Assembly (NCBI GenBank): GCA_965222315.1
Contig: OZ244951.1
Span: 3,906,001-3,970,000 of the forward strand
Length of the DNA: 64,000 bases
Direction of reading: 5' to 3'
Source: JACKII01 sp965222315
GTDB taxonomy: Bacteria > Pseudomonadota > Alphaproteobacteria > Bin95
The translations under genes and the position numbers were made by a program. Under the pieces are notes generated by a model. That model was given only the letters and a program-made list of their open reading frames with translations, searched no databases and was not told the origin of the DNA. Below are positions 16,908 to 26,529 of the stretch, in pieces. Numbering within the stretch: position 1 is the first letter of the stretch; each line of letters starts with the position of its first letter.

Positions 16908-17906
16908 ATGCGTGCGATGGTCCTTGCCCGACAGGGTCAGCCGCTCGAAATGCGGCAACTGAACGTTCCCGAGCCTGGACTCGGCCAAGTCCGCATTGCG
17001 GTTTCAGCCTGCGGAGTCTGCCGCACCGACCTGCACGTGGTCGATGGCGACCTGGTCCAGCCGAAACTGCCCCTCGTGCCGGGCCATGAAATCGTCGGGC
17101 GGGTGGATGCACTGGGCGCGGGCGTTACCGGCCTGACCGTCGGGCAGCGGGTTGGCGTGCCCTGGCTGGGCCATGCCTGCGGCCATTGCCCTTACTGCCG
17201 TCGCGATGTCGAAAACCTCTGCGACGACCCGCTATTCACCGGCTACACCATTGACGGCGGTTATGCGGAGATGTGCGTCGCCGACGCCCATTTCGTGTTG
17301 CCGCTGCCCAGCGGTGGCAAGAGCGATGCGGAACTGGCTCCACTCCTCTGCGCCGGCCTGATTGGCTACCGCTCGCTGAAGATGGCGGGCCAGGGTCAGG
17401 ACGAGGCCGAACGGCTCGGCATTTATGGCTTCGGCGCCGCCGCGCACATCCTGGCGCAGGTTGCGGTCTGGCAAGGCCGCAGGCTCGCGGCGTTCACCCG
17501 CCCGGGAGACGGCGCCGCGCAGCAGTTCGCCCGCGACTTGGGTGCGGACTGGGCCGGCGGCTCCGACGAGCCGGCTCCGTTCGAACTGGACGCAGCCATC
17601 ATCTTCGCGCCGGTCGGCAGTCTGGTGCCCGCCGCACTCCGTGCGGTGCGCAAGGGCGGCACGGTCGTCTGCGGCGGCATTCACATGAGCGACATTCCCG
17701 CCTTCCCCTACAGCATTCTGTGGGGCGAGCGGCGCGTGGTGTCGGTCGCCAACCTGACCCGGCAGGACGGTTTGGAATTTCTGGAAATCGCCGCGCAAGC
17801 GGGCGTCGAGACGGCCGTCAGCACCTATCCGCTGGCAGAGGCCAACACCGCCCTGGACGACCTGCGCGACGGACGATTGACCGGCGCGGCAGTGCTTCTT
17901 CCGTAA
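16908..17906 (+). CDS. zinc-dependent alcohol dehydrogenase family protein
   Basis: This 332-residue medium-chain dehydrogenase interconverts an alcohol and an aldehyde with NAD(P). The catalytic zinc site is Cys in CGVCRTDLH, then GHE, and a later Cys. The structural zinc site is the four-Cys loop GHACGHCPYCRRDVENLC, here quoted in full. The Rossmann motif is the variant IYGFGAAAHIL rather than GxGxxG. It resembles the AdhP/AdhA-like group that prefers short primary alcohols. It is divergent from panB and converges on a GFA-family gene. Confidence 0.92.
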   Translation: MRAMVLARQGQPLEMRQLNVPEPGLGQVRIAVSACGVCRTDLHVVDGDLVQPKLPLVPGHEIVGRVDALGAGVTGLTVGQRVGVPWLGHACGHCPYCRRDVENLCDDPLFTGYTIDGGYAEMCVADAHFVLPLPSGGKSDAELAPLLCAGLIGYRSLKMAGQGQDEAERLGIYGFGAAAHILAQVAVWQGRRLAAFTRPGDGAAQQFARDLGADWAGGSDEPAPFELDAAIIFAPVGSLVPAALRAVRKGGTVVCGGIHMSDIPAFPYSILWGERRVVSVANLTRQDGLEFLEIAAQAGVETAVSTYPLAEANTALDDLRDGRLTGAAVLLP

Positions 17907-17948
17907 AGGGCGGCCGCCCCCGGGAAGGTGCCAGCGGGCAACCGGCGG

Positions 17949-18377
17949 TTATCCGCCGAGGGTCAGAGTCACCGGCGTCCAAACTCTTTGCCGGCGGGTG
18001 GCGCGTTCGCCGCCGCTCTCTTCCTCGTAGTGCCGGTGTTCCGCCTCGCCGAACTGGGCGCCGCGGTTCTCGGTCAGGTTCGCGTTCATGATACCGTAGA
18101 GTTGGCCGTCCACTTCCTGCACCGCGCCGATATAGTTGCCGCAATTTTGGCAGATCAGGAAATCGGCGGTCTTCAACCCGAACCGGTAGCGGTTCAGCGC
18201 CGCCTTATTCGCCACATGCAGCGCCATGTGCCCCTCCGGATCGCTCAGCGAGCGCATGTTGTGCGACCGGCAGAAATCACACTGGCAGGCGCGCAGCCAC
18301 ATGTCCTCCGGCGATTTCTCCGTGGTCAGCGTGGCCGTCAGGTTGCCACAATGGCAGGAGCCGTTGATGATGGGCAT
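17949..18377 (-). CDS. GFA-family (Mss4-like) zinc-binding protein
   Basis: This is a 142-residue protein of the glutathione-dependent formaldehyde-activating (Gfa) fold. Zinc ligands are visible as SCHCGN, CQCDFCRSH and ICQNCGNYIG. Most family members do not act on formaldehyde, and their role is unclear. The C-terminal part after residue 115 is charged and rich in Glu and Arg. A second GFA-family protein is encoded at 52676, and the two share only the metal motifs. The 18378-18630 gap upstream shows no supported gene. Confidence 0.88.
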   Translation of the reverse strand: MPIINGSCHCGNLTATLTTEKSPEDMWLRACQCDFCRSHNMRSLSDPEGHMALHVANKAALNRYRFGLKTADFLICQNCGNYIGAVQEVDGQLYGIMNANLTENRGAQFGEAEHRHYEEESGGERATRRQRVWTPVTLTLGG

Positions 18378-18630
18378 GGTTTGGCCTCCTCCTCAGTGGT
18401 CGCCCATACAATGATTTCCGGACCGGTGGAAGCCTGCCCTATCGATGAGAGAGCCAACCCTGGAGTGATCAGGCGGCGGCAACTGCGGTCCGGGTTGTCA
18501 ATAAGTCGTAACCGCGATTTAGACGGAATAAAAAGGGTGCGCCCGGATAACAAGCTGGTACGCTTCAGGAGGAACATCAGTCAAAGTTTCCATGTCCTGC
18601 GCCATCAACTAGCAGTGAGGCATATGAAAA

Positions 18631-20052
18631 ATGGAATATTTGGAGAGCCTATTTGGCGTCATCGGTGACCTGACCTGGGGATGGTCGCTGATCCCGATAT
18701 TGGTCGTATTCGGCCTGTTCATCACGATCACCACCGGTTTCGTCCAACTGGAATATTTTGTGCGGATGTTCCGGGTGTTGCGCGGCGGCGACCCCGGTGC
18801 CGATCCCAACGCAATTTCGGCGCGAGAGGCGCTGCTGGTATCGGTCGGCGGACGCGTCGGCGGCGGCAATATCGCCGGTGTCGCCGTCGCGATCACGCTG
18901 GGCGGGCCGGGCGCCGTTTTCTGGATGTGGGCCATCGCCCTGGTCGGCATGGCGACCAGTCTGGTCGAGTGCTCACTCGCCCAGTTGTTCAAACGGGCGG
19001 AGGGCGATAGCACCTTCCGCGGTGGCCCGGCGCGCTCCATCATTCACGGCCTCGGCCCGCAGTACCGTTGGCTGGCGGTCACCTACGCAATCTGCCTGAT
19101 TGCGGCATTCGGCATCGGTTTCAACGCATTCCAGGGCAACACCGTCGCCGGTGCGGCGCAGGACAGCCTGGGGATCGAGCGGATGTGGACCGGCATCGTG
19201 CTGGCGATTGCGGCCGGCATCATCATCTACGGCGGCATCCATCGCATCGCCAAGGTTGCGGACGTGGTCGTGCCGATCATGGCTATCGGCTATTTGGGCA
19301 TCGGCCTGCTGATCATCATCATCAATATCGGTGAACTGCCGGGCGTGATCGGCTCAATCTTCGCCAATGCCTTCGGCTTCGAGGAGGCGGTCGGCGGCGG
19401 CATGGGCGCTGCCATCGCACAGGGGCTGCGCCGCGGCCTGTTCTCGAACGAAGCCGGCCTCGGATCCGCGCCGAACGTGGCGGCAACCGCCGACGTGCAC
19501 CATCCAGTCAGCCAGGGCATCACCCAGTCGTTTTCCGTCTTTATCGACACGATGCTGATCTGCACCTGCACCGCCTTCATCATCCTGCTTGGCGACGTTT
19601 ACGTGCCGGGCGCGGCGGACATTAACGGCATCGCCCTGACGCAGCAGTCGCTGGTCTCCCATTTAGGTGAATGGGCGCAGTATTTCCTGACTGGCGCGAT
19701 CCTGCTGTTTGCGTTCAGCTCGATCATTTACAATTACTATCTGGGAGAGAACGCGCTGACGTTCTTTTCCAACCAGGCCATCCTGCTGCACGTCTTCCGC
19801 CTGGCGATTGTTGGGATCGTGTTTCTGGGCGCCGTCGCACCCGGCGCCACGTCGGTGTTCTTTTTCTCCGACCCGATGATGGGCATTCTCGCCCTGGTCA
19901 ATCTTCTGGCGCTGATGATGCTGTTCCCGACCGCCATGCGCCTGCTCCGGGACTTCCGCCGGCAGTTAAAGGCGGGTATCGACCGTCCGGTCCTGAACCC
20001 GGACGATTACAAGGATCTGGACATCGACCTGAATGCCTGGAAGAAGCGCTGA
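18631..20052 (+). CDS. alanine/glycine:cation symporter family protein
   Basis: This 473-residue inner-membrane sodium/amino-acid symporter (AGCS family) has about eleven hydrophobic segments. Family signatures include VGGRVGGGNIAGVAVAITLGG, quoted in part, a typical first substrate-site helix, and GLRRGLFSNEAGLGSAPNVAA, also in part. A GAGG ribosome site lies about 10 bases before the ATG at 18631. The family imports alanine, glycine or other small amino acids with Na+ or H+. It is followed by a strong hairpin that serves mainly the opposing suf operon. Confidence 0.94.
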   Translation: MEYLESLFGVIGDLTWGWSLIPILVVFGLFITITTGFVQLEYFVRMFRVLRGGDPGADPNAISAREALLVSVGGRVGGGNIAGVAVAITLGGPGAVFWMWAIALVGMATSLVECSLAQLFKRAEGDSTFRGGPARSIIHGLGPQYRWLAVTYAICLIAAFGIGFNAFQGNTVAGAAQDSLGIERMWTGIVLAIAAGIIIYGGIHRIAKVADVVVPIMAIGYLGIGLLIIIINIGELPGVIGSIFANAFGFEEAVGGGMGAAIAQGLRRGLFSNEAGLGSAPNVAATADVHHPVSQGITQSFSVFIDTMLICTCTAFIILLGDVYVPGAADINGIALTQQSLVSHLGEWAQYFLTGAILLFAFSSIIYNYYLGENALTFFSNQAILLHVFRLAIVGIVFLGAVAPGATSVFFFSDPMMGILALVNLLALMMLFPTAMRLLRDFRRQLKAGIDRPVLNPDDYKDLDIDLNAWKKR

Positions 20053-20078
20053 GGCGATCTGAATTCCCGCATGAAAAA

Positions 20079-20110
20079 GCCTGGCTCAATCGTTCATCGT
20101 TGAGCCAGGC
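20079..20110 (-). terminator. Rho-independent terminator of the suf operon
   Basis: GCCTGGCTCAA (20079-20089) pairs perfectly with TTGAGCCAGGC (20100-20110). Read on the minus strand the stem is followed by TTTTTC, a classic terminator, 30 bases past the stop of the last suf gene. It may also stop the plus-strand symporter transcript, less well because the T tract is missing on that side. Confidence 0.85.
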
Positions 20111-20139
20111 CGGTTTCCATAGCGGGATGGTGCCACGAT

Positions 20140-20478
20140 CTATACGTGGAAGCTCTCGCCGCAGCCGCAGCGGCCTTTTTCATTCGGGTTCTCGAAGGTG
20201 AAGCCGCTGGTGAAGCGGTCTTCCTTGTAGTCGACCTCCGAGCCGAGGATAAACATCACGGCGGTCGGGTCGATGAAGAGCTTCACGCCCTTCTGCTCCA
20301 CCACTTCCTCGAACCGCTTGGGCTCGTCGGCATATTCCACCGAATAGCTCATGCCTGAGCAGCCGCGGGTCTTCACGCCAATGCGCAGGCCCTGCACCGG
20401 GTCTTCGCTCTTCGCTACCAGCGCCTTCACACGGTCGGCGGCGGCATCGGTCAGGGTAACGACGGGGGGACGTTCCAT
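20140..20478 (-). CDS. sufA: HesB/IscA-family iron-sulfur carrier, SufA type
   Basis: This is a 112-residue A-type carrier that receives Fe-S clusters from the SufBCD scaffold and hands them to target proteins. The three cluster Cys are present: RGCSGMSY near residue 40 and CGCGE near the C-terminus. It is the last gene of the minus-strand suf operon, 82 bases after sufT, and is followed by the operon terminator. ErpA-like function cannot be excluded from sequence alone, but the context favours SufA. Confidence 0.92.
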   Translation of the reverse strand: MERPPVVTLTDAAADRVKALVAKSEDPVQGLRIGVKTRGCSGMSYSVEYADEPKRFEEVVEQKGVKLFIDPTAVMFILGSEVDYKEDRFTSGFTFENPNEKGRCGCGESFHV

Positions 20479-20560
20479 GTCAGTCAGTCTCCTCTAGCTC
20501 TCTTACATTAATCTTAACGCAGCGCCTCGCCGCGTCAAAACGCAAACCTTAAAATCCCGA

Positions 20561-20977
20561 TTAAAACCCGAGGGCCAGACGGGCGTCTTCGCTCATCATT
20601 TCCGGTGTCCAGGGTGGGTCGAAGGTCAGCGTGACCTCAATCTCGCCGATGCCCGGCACGCCGTCCAGAGCATCCGCCACCATAACGGGCATCTCGCCCG
20701 CTACGGGGCAGCCCGGCGCGGTCAGGGTCATTACCACCTTGGCCGAACCATCCTTGTGGATGTCCAACTCATAGATAAGACCCAGATCGAAAATGTTAAC
20801 CGGAATCTCGGGGTCGTAGACGGTCCGTAGCGCCTCGATAGCGTCCTCGCCGGTGGCGATTTCCTGGCCTTCCGGCAGGGGTTCACCGCGGCGGGCGCAC
20901 AGGTCCTGGAGTTCTTCCATGGACAATTGTTCGCCCATGAACATGCTGTCATCCGGGTAGCCGAAGGGGGAGTTCAT
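20561..20977 (-). CDS. sufT: SUF system iron-sulfur assembly protein SufT (MIP18/DUF59 domain)
   Basis: This 138-residue protein has the DUF59 domain in residues ~45-135. Its key parts are VYDPEIPVNIFDLGLIYEL and LTAPGCPVAGEMP, with the conserved Cys, and DPPWTPEMMS at the end. SufT helps maturation of Fe-S proteins under high demand. The N-terminal 40 residues (FGYPDDSMFMGEQLSMEELQ, in full) are an extension usual for suf-operon versions. It lies between sufS and sufA on the same strand with short gaps. Confidence 0.93.
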   Translation of the reverse strand: MNSPFGYPDDSMFMGEQLSMEELQDLCARRGEPLPEGQEIATGEDAIEALRTVYDPEIPVNIFDLGLIYELDIHKDGSAKVVMTLTAPGCPVAGEMPVMVADALDGVPGIGEIEVTLTFDPPWTPEMMSEDARLALGF

Positions 20978-21001
20978 CGTTCTGGTTCTCCGAATAGCCC
21001 G

Positions 21002-22258
21002 TTAGCTGAAAATCGTGCGCACATCGTCGAGCGACTGTACCAGCCGGTCCACGTCTGCGCGTGTGTTGTAGAGGCCAAAGCTCGCCCGCGCGGTAGAGGC
21101 GACACCCAAGCGGTCCATCAGCGGCTGGGCGCAGTGATGGCCGACACGCACGGCGACACCCGCCCGGTCGATGATCGTGCCTACGTCATGGGCGTGCACG
21201 CCTTCCCAGGTGAAGGAGATGATGCCCGCCTTGCCCGGCGCGGTGCCGTAAAGCGTCACCTCCGGGATCTGGGCGAGTTGTTCCATGGCGTATGTGGTCA
21301 GGTCGTGCTCGTGCGCCTCAATCGCCTCGTGGCCGATGTCGTTCATGTAGTCCATGGCGCGGGCAAGCGCGATGGCCTCGACAATGGGCGGCGTCCCGGC
21401 CTCGAAGCGGTGCGGCGGGTCCTTGTAAGTGCTTTCCGTGATCGAGACGAAGTCGATCATCTCGCCACCGCCCTGGTAAGGCGGCATCGCCTCCAGCAGT
21501 TCCGGACGGCCCCACAACGCGCCGATGCCGTTCGGGCCGTAAACCTTGTGGCCCGTAAACGCATAAAAGTCGGCGCCGAGGTCCGGCACATCCAGCTTCA
21601 GGTGCGGCGCGGCCTGGCTCCCGTCCACCACCACGATGGCCCCGGCAGCATGGGCGGCGGGCACGATCTCGTCCTTGATCGGCACGACGGTGCCCAGCGC
21701 GTTGGAGACATGGGTAATGGCCACAACCTTCACCCGGCCGCTCGCCAGCAGGGCCTTGTAAGTCTCCAGGTCGATCTGGCCGTCGTCCAGGATCGGTATG
21801 CCCTTGACCACCGCGCCGGTCGCCTTCGCGGCCATCTGCCAGGGGATGATGTTGGAGTGATGCTCCAGTTCAGAGATCAAGATCTCGTCGCCGGGTTTCA
21901 GGTTGGAGCGGGCGTAGGAATAGGCCACCAGGTTCAGGCTCTCAGTCGAGCCGCTGGTGAAGATCACCTGCTCGGCATCCGGCACGCCCAAGAACTTCGC
22001 CACCGTCGCCCGCGCGCCCTCGTACCGGTCGGTGCAGCGCTGGCTCAGCCAGTGAATGCCACGGTGAACGTTGGCGTAGTCGTTTTCCCAGACATCGCGG
22101 AACACGTCCACGACCTGCCGCGGCGTTTGGGCGGACGCCGCGCTGTCCAGAAAGACCAGCGGCTTGCCATAAACCTCGCGCGACAGGATCGGGAAGTCGG
22201 CGCGGATGGCTTCGACGTCGAAATTCGGCTTGGCCAGCGTTTGGGCTGTTGCGTTCAT
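21002..22258 (-). CDS. sufS: cysteine desulfurase SufS
   Basis: This is a 418-residue PLP-dependent type II cysteine desulfurase that extracts sulfur from cysteine for cluster assembly. The PLP Lys is in TGHKVYGPNGIG, FLDSAASAQTP begins the fold, and the persulfide Cys is in RVGHHCAQPLM. Its ATG overlaps the sufD stop by four bases (ATGA), so the pair is translationally coupled. SufE or SufU, the usual sulfur acceptor, is not in the operon and must be encoded elsewhere. Confidence 0.97.
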   Translation of the reverse strand: MNATAQTLAKPNFDVEAIRADFPILSREVYGKPLVFLDSAASAQTPRQVVDVFRDVWENDYANVHRGIHWLSQRCTDRYEGARATVAKFLGVPDAEQVIFTSGSTESLNLVAYSYARSNLKPGDEILISELEHHSNIIPWQMAAKATGAVVKGIPILDDGQIDLETYKALLASGRVKVVAITHVSNALGTVVPIKDEIVPAAHAAGAIVVVDGSQAAPHLKLDVPDLGADFYAFTGHKVYGPNGIGALWGRPELLEAMPPYQGGGEMIDFVSITESTYKDPPHRFEAGTPPIVEAIALARAMDYMNDIGHEAIEAHEHDLTTYAMEQLAQIPEVTLYGTAPGKAGIISFTWEGVHAHDVGTIIDRAGVAVRVGHHCAQPLMDRLGVASTARASFGLYNTRADVDRLVQSLDDVRTIFS

Positions 22259-23487
22259 CGGGCAAGATGCTCCTGCACCAGGGTGAGAGCCGCCTCACGG
22301 GCGGGTTCGAACGGAATATTGTCGATGGTCTCCGCCAGGAAGGCTTCGACCAGCAGGCGGCGGGCCTCGTCAGCGGGGATACCGCGGCTTTGCAGGTAGA
22401 ATAGCTGGGTCTCGTCCAGGTCGCCCGCCGTCGCGCCGTGCGAGCACTTCACGTCGTCGGCGTAAATCTCCAGCATGGGCTTGCTATCGATCTCCGCATG
22501 ATCGGAGAGCATCAGCGCCCGGTTGAGCTGGTGACCATCCGTGCGTTGCGCGTCCTCCGCCACAACGATGTGGCCTTGGAACACGCCGCGGCCATGATCG
22601 TCCAGCACGCCCTTGTAAACCTGGCGGCTGGTGGTGTCGGCGACCGCGTGCACGATCTTGGAAGTATGATCCAGATGCTGCTTGCCGCGCGCGGAATACG
22701 CGCCGTCGAGCACGCAATCCGCACCTTCGCCCAGCAGTTTGACCGTCAGCCGGTTGCGGGCGAGCGCGCCACCGACGGTGACCACATAGTTGGTGTACTG
22801 CCCGCGCGCCGAAATGCCGACCGTGTGGTGCCAGACGTGGTTGGCGTTTTCCGCCTCCGCCTGCAGCTTGATGTGAGTCAGCTTCGCCCCTTCGGCCAGG
22901 GTGATCTCGGTCGAGCCATTGTTCAGTGTGCTCTCCCCCGCCGCCATTGCCACGTGGCGTTCGATCACCATGGCATCACCGCCGGTCACGTCGATCCGGT
23001 TGCGCACATGCGTCATCTGCGGCGAGGCTCCGGGGGCCGTGATGTAGAGCAGTTCTATCGGGCCTTCGCTGCCATCCAACGTCAGAACGGCTCCGTCTTC
23101 AGCCATGGCTGCGGTCAGCGCCAGCATCGGATCGTCCTCCGCCTCATCGCCCAGCGCAATCTCTGCGGGCGCATGAGCCAGCGAGGCGAAACCGGCAACC
23201 GGCGCATCGGACAGCGTGTCCGAATAGCGACCATTGACGAACACGGCGCGGGCGGCATCGCCCATACGGGCCGGCAGCGGGCCGTTCAACTCAAAATTGG
23301 CGGGAGCCGGCTGAAAGCCGGAGCGCGCCAGATGCACGAGGCTCGTATACTTCCATGCCTCAATCTTGTGATGCGGCAGGCCGGTTTCCGCGAACCGGTC
23401 GAAAGCCGCCTGGCGCGCGGCATTGCCGGACGCGCCGAAGGCTTCCTGGAAAGTATCGACTCCGAATTTGCGGGCGGGTGCAGCCAT
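22255..23487 (-). CDS. sufD: Fe-S cluster assembly scaffold protein SufD
   Basis: This 410-residue beta-helix protein pairs with SufB in the SufBC2D scaffold. The C-terminal core has the family signature CSHGATAGDLDETQLFYLQSRG, quoted in part, with the conserved Cys and His, and DHTSKIVHAVADTTSRQVYKG. The N-terminal half is poorly conserved, as is normal for SufD. It lies between sufC (2-base gap) and sufS (4-base overlap). Confidence 0.95.
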   Translation of the reverse strand: MAAPARKFGVDTFQEAFGASGNAARQAAFDRFAETGLPHHKIEAWKYTSLVHLARSGFQPAPANFELNGPLPARMGDAARAVFVNGRYSDTLSDAPVAGFASLAHAPAEIALGDEAEDDPMLALTAAMAEDGAVLTLDGSEGPIELLYITAPGASPQMTHVRNRIDVTGGDAMVIERHVAMAAGESTLNNGSTEITLAEGAKLTHIKLQAEAENANHVWHHTVGISARGQYTNYVVTVGGALARNRLTVKLLGEGADCVLDGAYSARGKQHLDHTSKIVHAVADTTSRQVYKGVLDDHGRGVFQGHIVVAEDAQRTDGHQLNRALMLSDHAEIDSKPMLEIYADDVKCSHGATAGDLDETQLFYLQSRGIPADEARRLLVEAFLAETIDNIPFEPAREAALTLVQEHLAR

Positions 23488-23489
23488 GG

Positions 23490-24239
23490 TCAGGCGGCCT
23501 CCCCGATCACATCGGCGTAGCCTTCGGCTTCCAGGCGGTGGGCCAGGTCCTTGTCGCCGGTCTTGATGACACGTCCGTCAGCCAGTACGTGCACCACGTC
23601 CGGCACGATATAGTCGAGTAACCGCTGGTAGTGGGTGATCACCAGCATGGAGCGCTCCGGCGAACGCATGCTGTTCACGCCTTCGGCCACGATTTTCAGC
23701 GCGTCAATGTCCAGCCCCGAGTCAGTCTCGTCGAGGACGGCGAGGCTTGGCTCCAGCATGGCCATTTGCAGCATCTCGTTGCGCTTTTTCTCGCCGCCGG
23801 AAAAGCCGACATTGACGGCGCGCTTCAACACCTCGTCCGACATGCCGAGTTCTTTCAGCTTGGCGCGGGCAGCCTTCACGAAGGCCATGCCGTCCATTTC
23901 GTCCTCGCCGCGCGCGCGGCGCACGGCATTGACGGCGGTGCGCATGAAAGTCGTGCCGGTCACGCCCGGAATCTCCACCGGGTATTGGAACGCCAGGAAG
24001 ACGCCAGCCCCCGCACGCTCGTCCGGCGACAGGTCCAACAGGTTCTGGCCATTGTATTCGACGGAACCTTCGGTGACCTCATAGCCGTCTCGGCCGGCCA
24101 GCACGTAGGAAAGCGTGCTCTTGCCGGACCCGTTCGGCCCCATGATCGCATGCACCTCGCCCTTCGGGATGTGCAGGTCGATGCCTTTGAGGATTTCCTT
24201 GCCATCAACGGTGGCGTGGAGATTTTTGATCGTGAGCAT
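23490..24239 (-). CDS. sufC: Fe-S cluster assembly ATPase SufC
   Basis: This is a 249-residue ABC-type ATPase that drives conformational change in SufBC2D. The Walker A motif is GPNGSGKST, the ABC signature is FSGGEKKR, and Walker B with the catalytic glutamate region is LAVLDETDSGLD, as in other SufC proteins. No membrane partner exists, as expected. It starts 78 bases after sufB, and that gap holds half of a dispersed palindromic repeat. It is followed after 2 bases by sufD. Confidence 0.97.
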   Translation of the reverse strand: MLTIKNLHATVDGKEILKGIDLHIPKGEVHAIMGPNGSGKSTLSYVLAGRDGYEVTEGSVEYNGQNLLDLSPDERAGAGVFLAFQYPVEIPGVTGTTFMRTAVNAVRRARGEDEMDGMAFVKAARAKLKELGMSDEVLKRAVNVGFSGGEKKRNEMLQMAMLEPSLAVLDETDSGLDIDALKIVAEGVNSMRSPERSMLVITHYQRLLDYIVPDVVHVLADGRVIKTGDKDLAHRLEAEGYADVIGEAA

Positions 24240-24267
24240 TTATCTTGCCTTCAAACTTAAAACATTG

Positions 24268-24296
24268 CCGTCATTGCGAGGAGCCGCAGGCGACGG
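24268..24296. repeat. half-copy of repeat family A inside the suf operon
   Basis: CCGTCATTGCGAG followed by GAGCCGCAGGCGACGG matches one arm of the family A palindrome seen at 8901 and 61016. CCGTC and GACGG can still pair as a small hairpin. It occupies the sufB-sufC gap, the widest gap among the co-directional sufB-sufC-sufD-sufS genes. Confidence 0.65.
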
Positions 24297-24317
24297 AGGG
24301 AAAGCGGGGCGCATTCA

Positions 24318-25780
<1,463 letters not shown>

Positions 25781-25784
<4 letters not shown>

Positions 25785-26245
25785 GCGCTTACCTCTTGGT
25801 TGATCGTTTGGGGTTGGGCGTCTGTGCGCCCGAAATGGGTGATCGGACGCAGCAGGTCAGCCAGCGTTACGCTGTCCAGCGCAGAGCGGATCGCGGTATT
25901 CACCTGTTCCCAGCCGCCCGCCATCAGGCAAAGCGACTCGACGGCGCAATTGTCTTCCGCGCCGTCCACACAGGCAGTCACCGCCAGCGGCCCCTCGAAA
26001 GCGACGACCAGTTCCCGCACCGTGACATCTTCCGGATCCCGCGTGAGCTCATAGCCGCCGCGCGCGCCCCGATGGGATGTCACGACACCCGCAGCAGCCA
26101 ACGGCTTCAGCACCTGGCTGACAGTCGCGCCCGGCAAGCCGGTTGCCTCTGCGATTTCCGGCGCGGAAAGCAAGCGGCCGCGCTGGCCGACCAACTGGCC
26201 TAATACCACCACGCCATAATCTGTCATCTTGCTTAAGCGGAACAT
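25781..26245 (-). CDS. Rrf2-family SUF operon regulator
   Basis: This 154-residue winged-helix regulator is of the Rrf2/IscR family. It matches the SUF-specific group that begins MFRLSKMTDYGVVVL. The recognition helix region is LPGATVSQVLKPLAAAGVV, with RGARGGYELTR as the wing. Three Cys in ACVDGAEDNCAVESLC are placed to bind an Fe-S cluster. It likely senses cluster supply and represses its own operon by binding the palindrome 16 bases upstream of its start. It is the first gene of the suf operon. Confidence 0.93.
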
Positions 26246-26260
26246 GATGCCGCAAAGTCC

Positions 26261-26285
26261 AATCCGTATGGTTGGGATACGGATT
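26261..26285. promoter_or_regulatory. palindromic operator of the suf operon
   Basis: AATCCGTAT (26261-26269), a seven-base spacer and ATACGGATT (26277-26285) form a perfect 9-bp inverted repeat 16 bases before the regulator start. This size and position suit a dimeric Rrf2 protein. A second small repeat, GGAGT/ACTCC, sits next to it at 26290-26304, near where the promoter should be. Confidence 0.65.
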
Positions 26286-26320
26286 AAATGGAGTGATTTA
26301 CTCCTGATTGCAACCCTTCT

Positions 26321-26490
26321 CTAGCAGGCTGCTAGAAAATGCTGACAAATAGCCCGCATACTGAGCAGCGAGTGGCAGTGAGCGTATCGAAGGGGTCCCG
26401 CACCTGCCGAAAAGGCCCCTTCGATACGCCCTGAACACTGGTAGTGGCTACTAAGGGTGCGGGTGAGTAGGCTTTTCAGCAACCTGCTAA
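26321..26490. mobile_element. MITE-like element, about 170 bp
   Basis: The left end CTAGCAGGCTGCTAGAAAA and the complement of the right end, TTAGCAGGTTGCTGAAAA, are imperfect terminal inverted repeats. The inside holds GCGTATCGAAGGGG and its complement CCCCTTCGATACGC, giving a strong central hairpin. There is no coding capacity. It fills the space between the suf promoter and the stop of the LLM oxidoreductase gene. No clear target duplication was identified. Confidence 0.6.
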
Positions 26491-26529
26491 ACCGGGCTGC
26501 GCAGAAATAGAGAAGCCCTTCCTGCCCCC

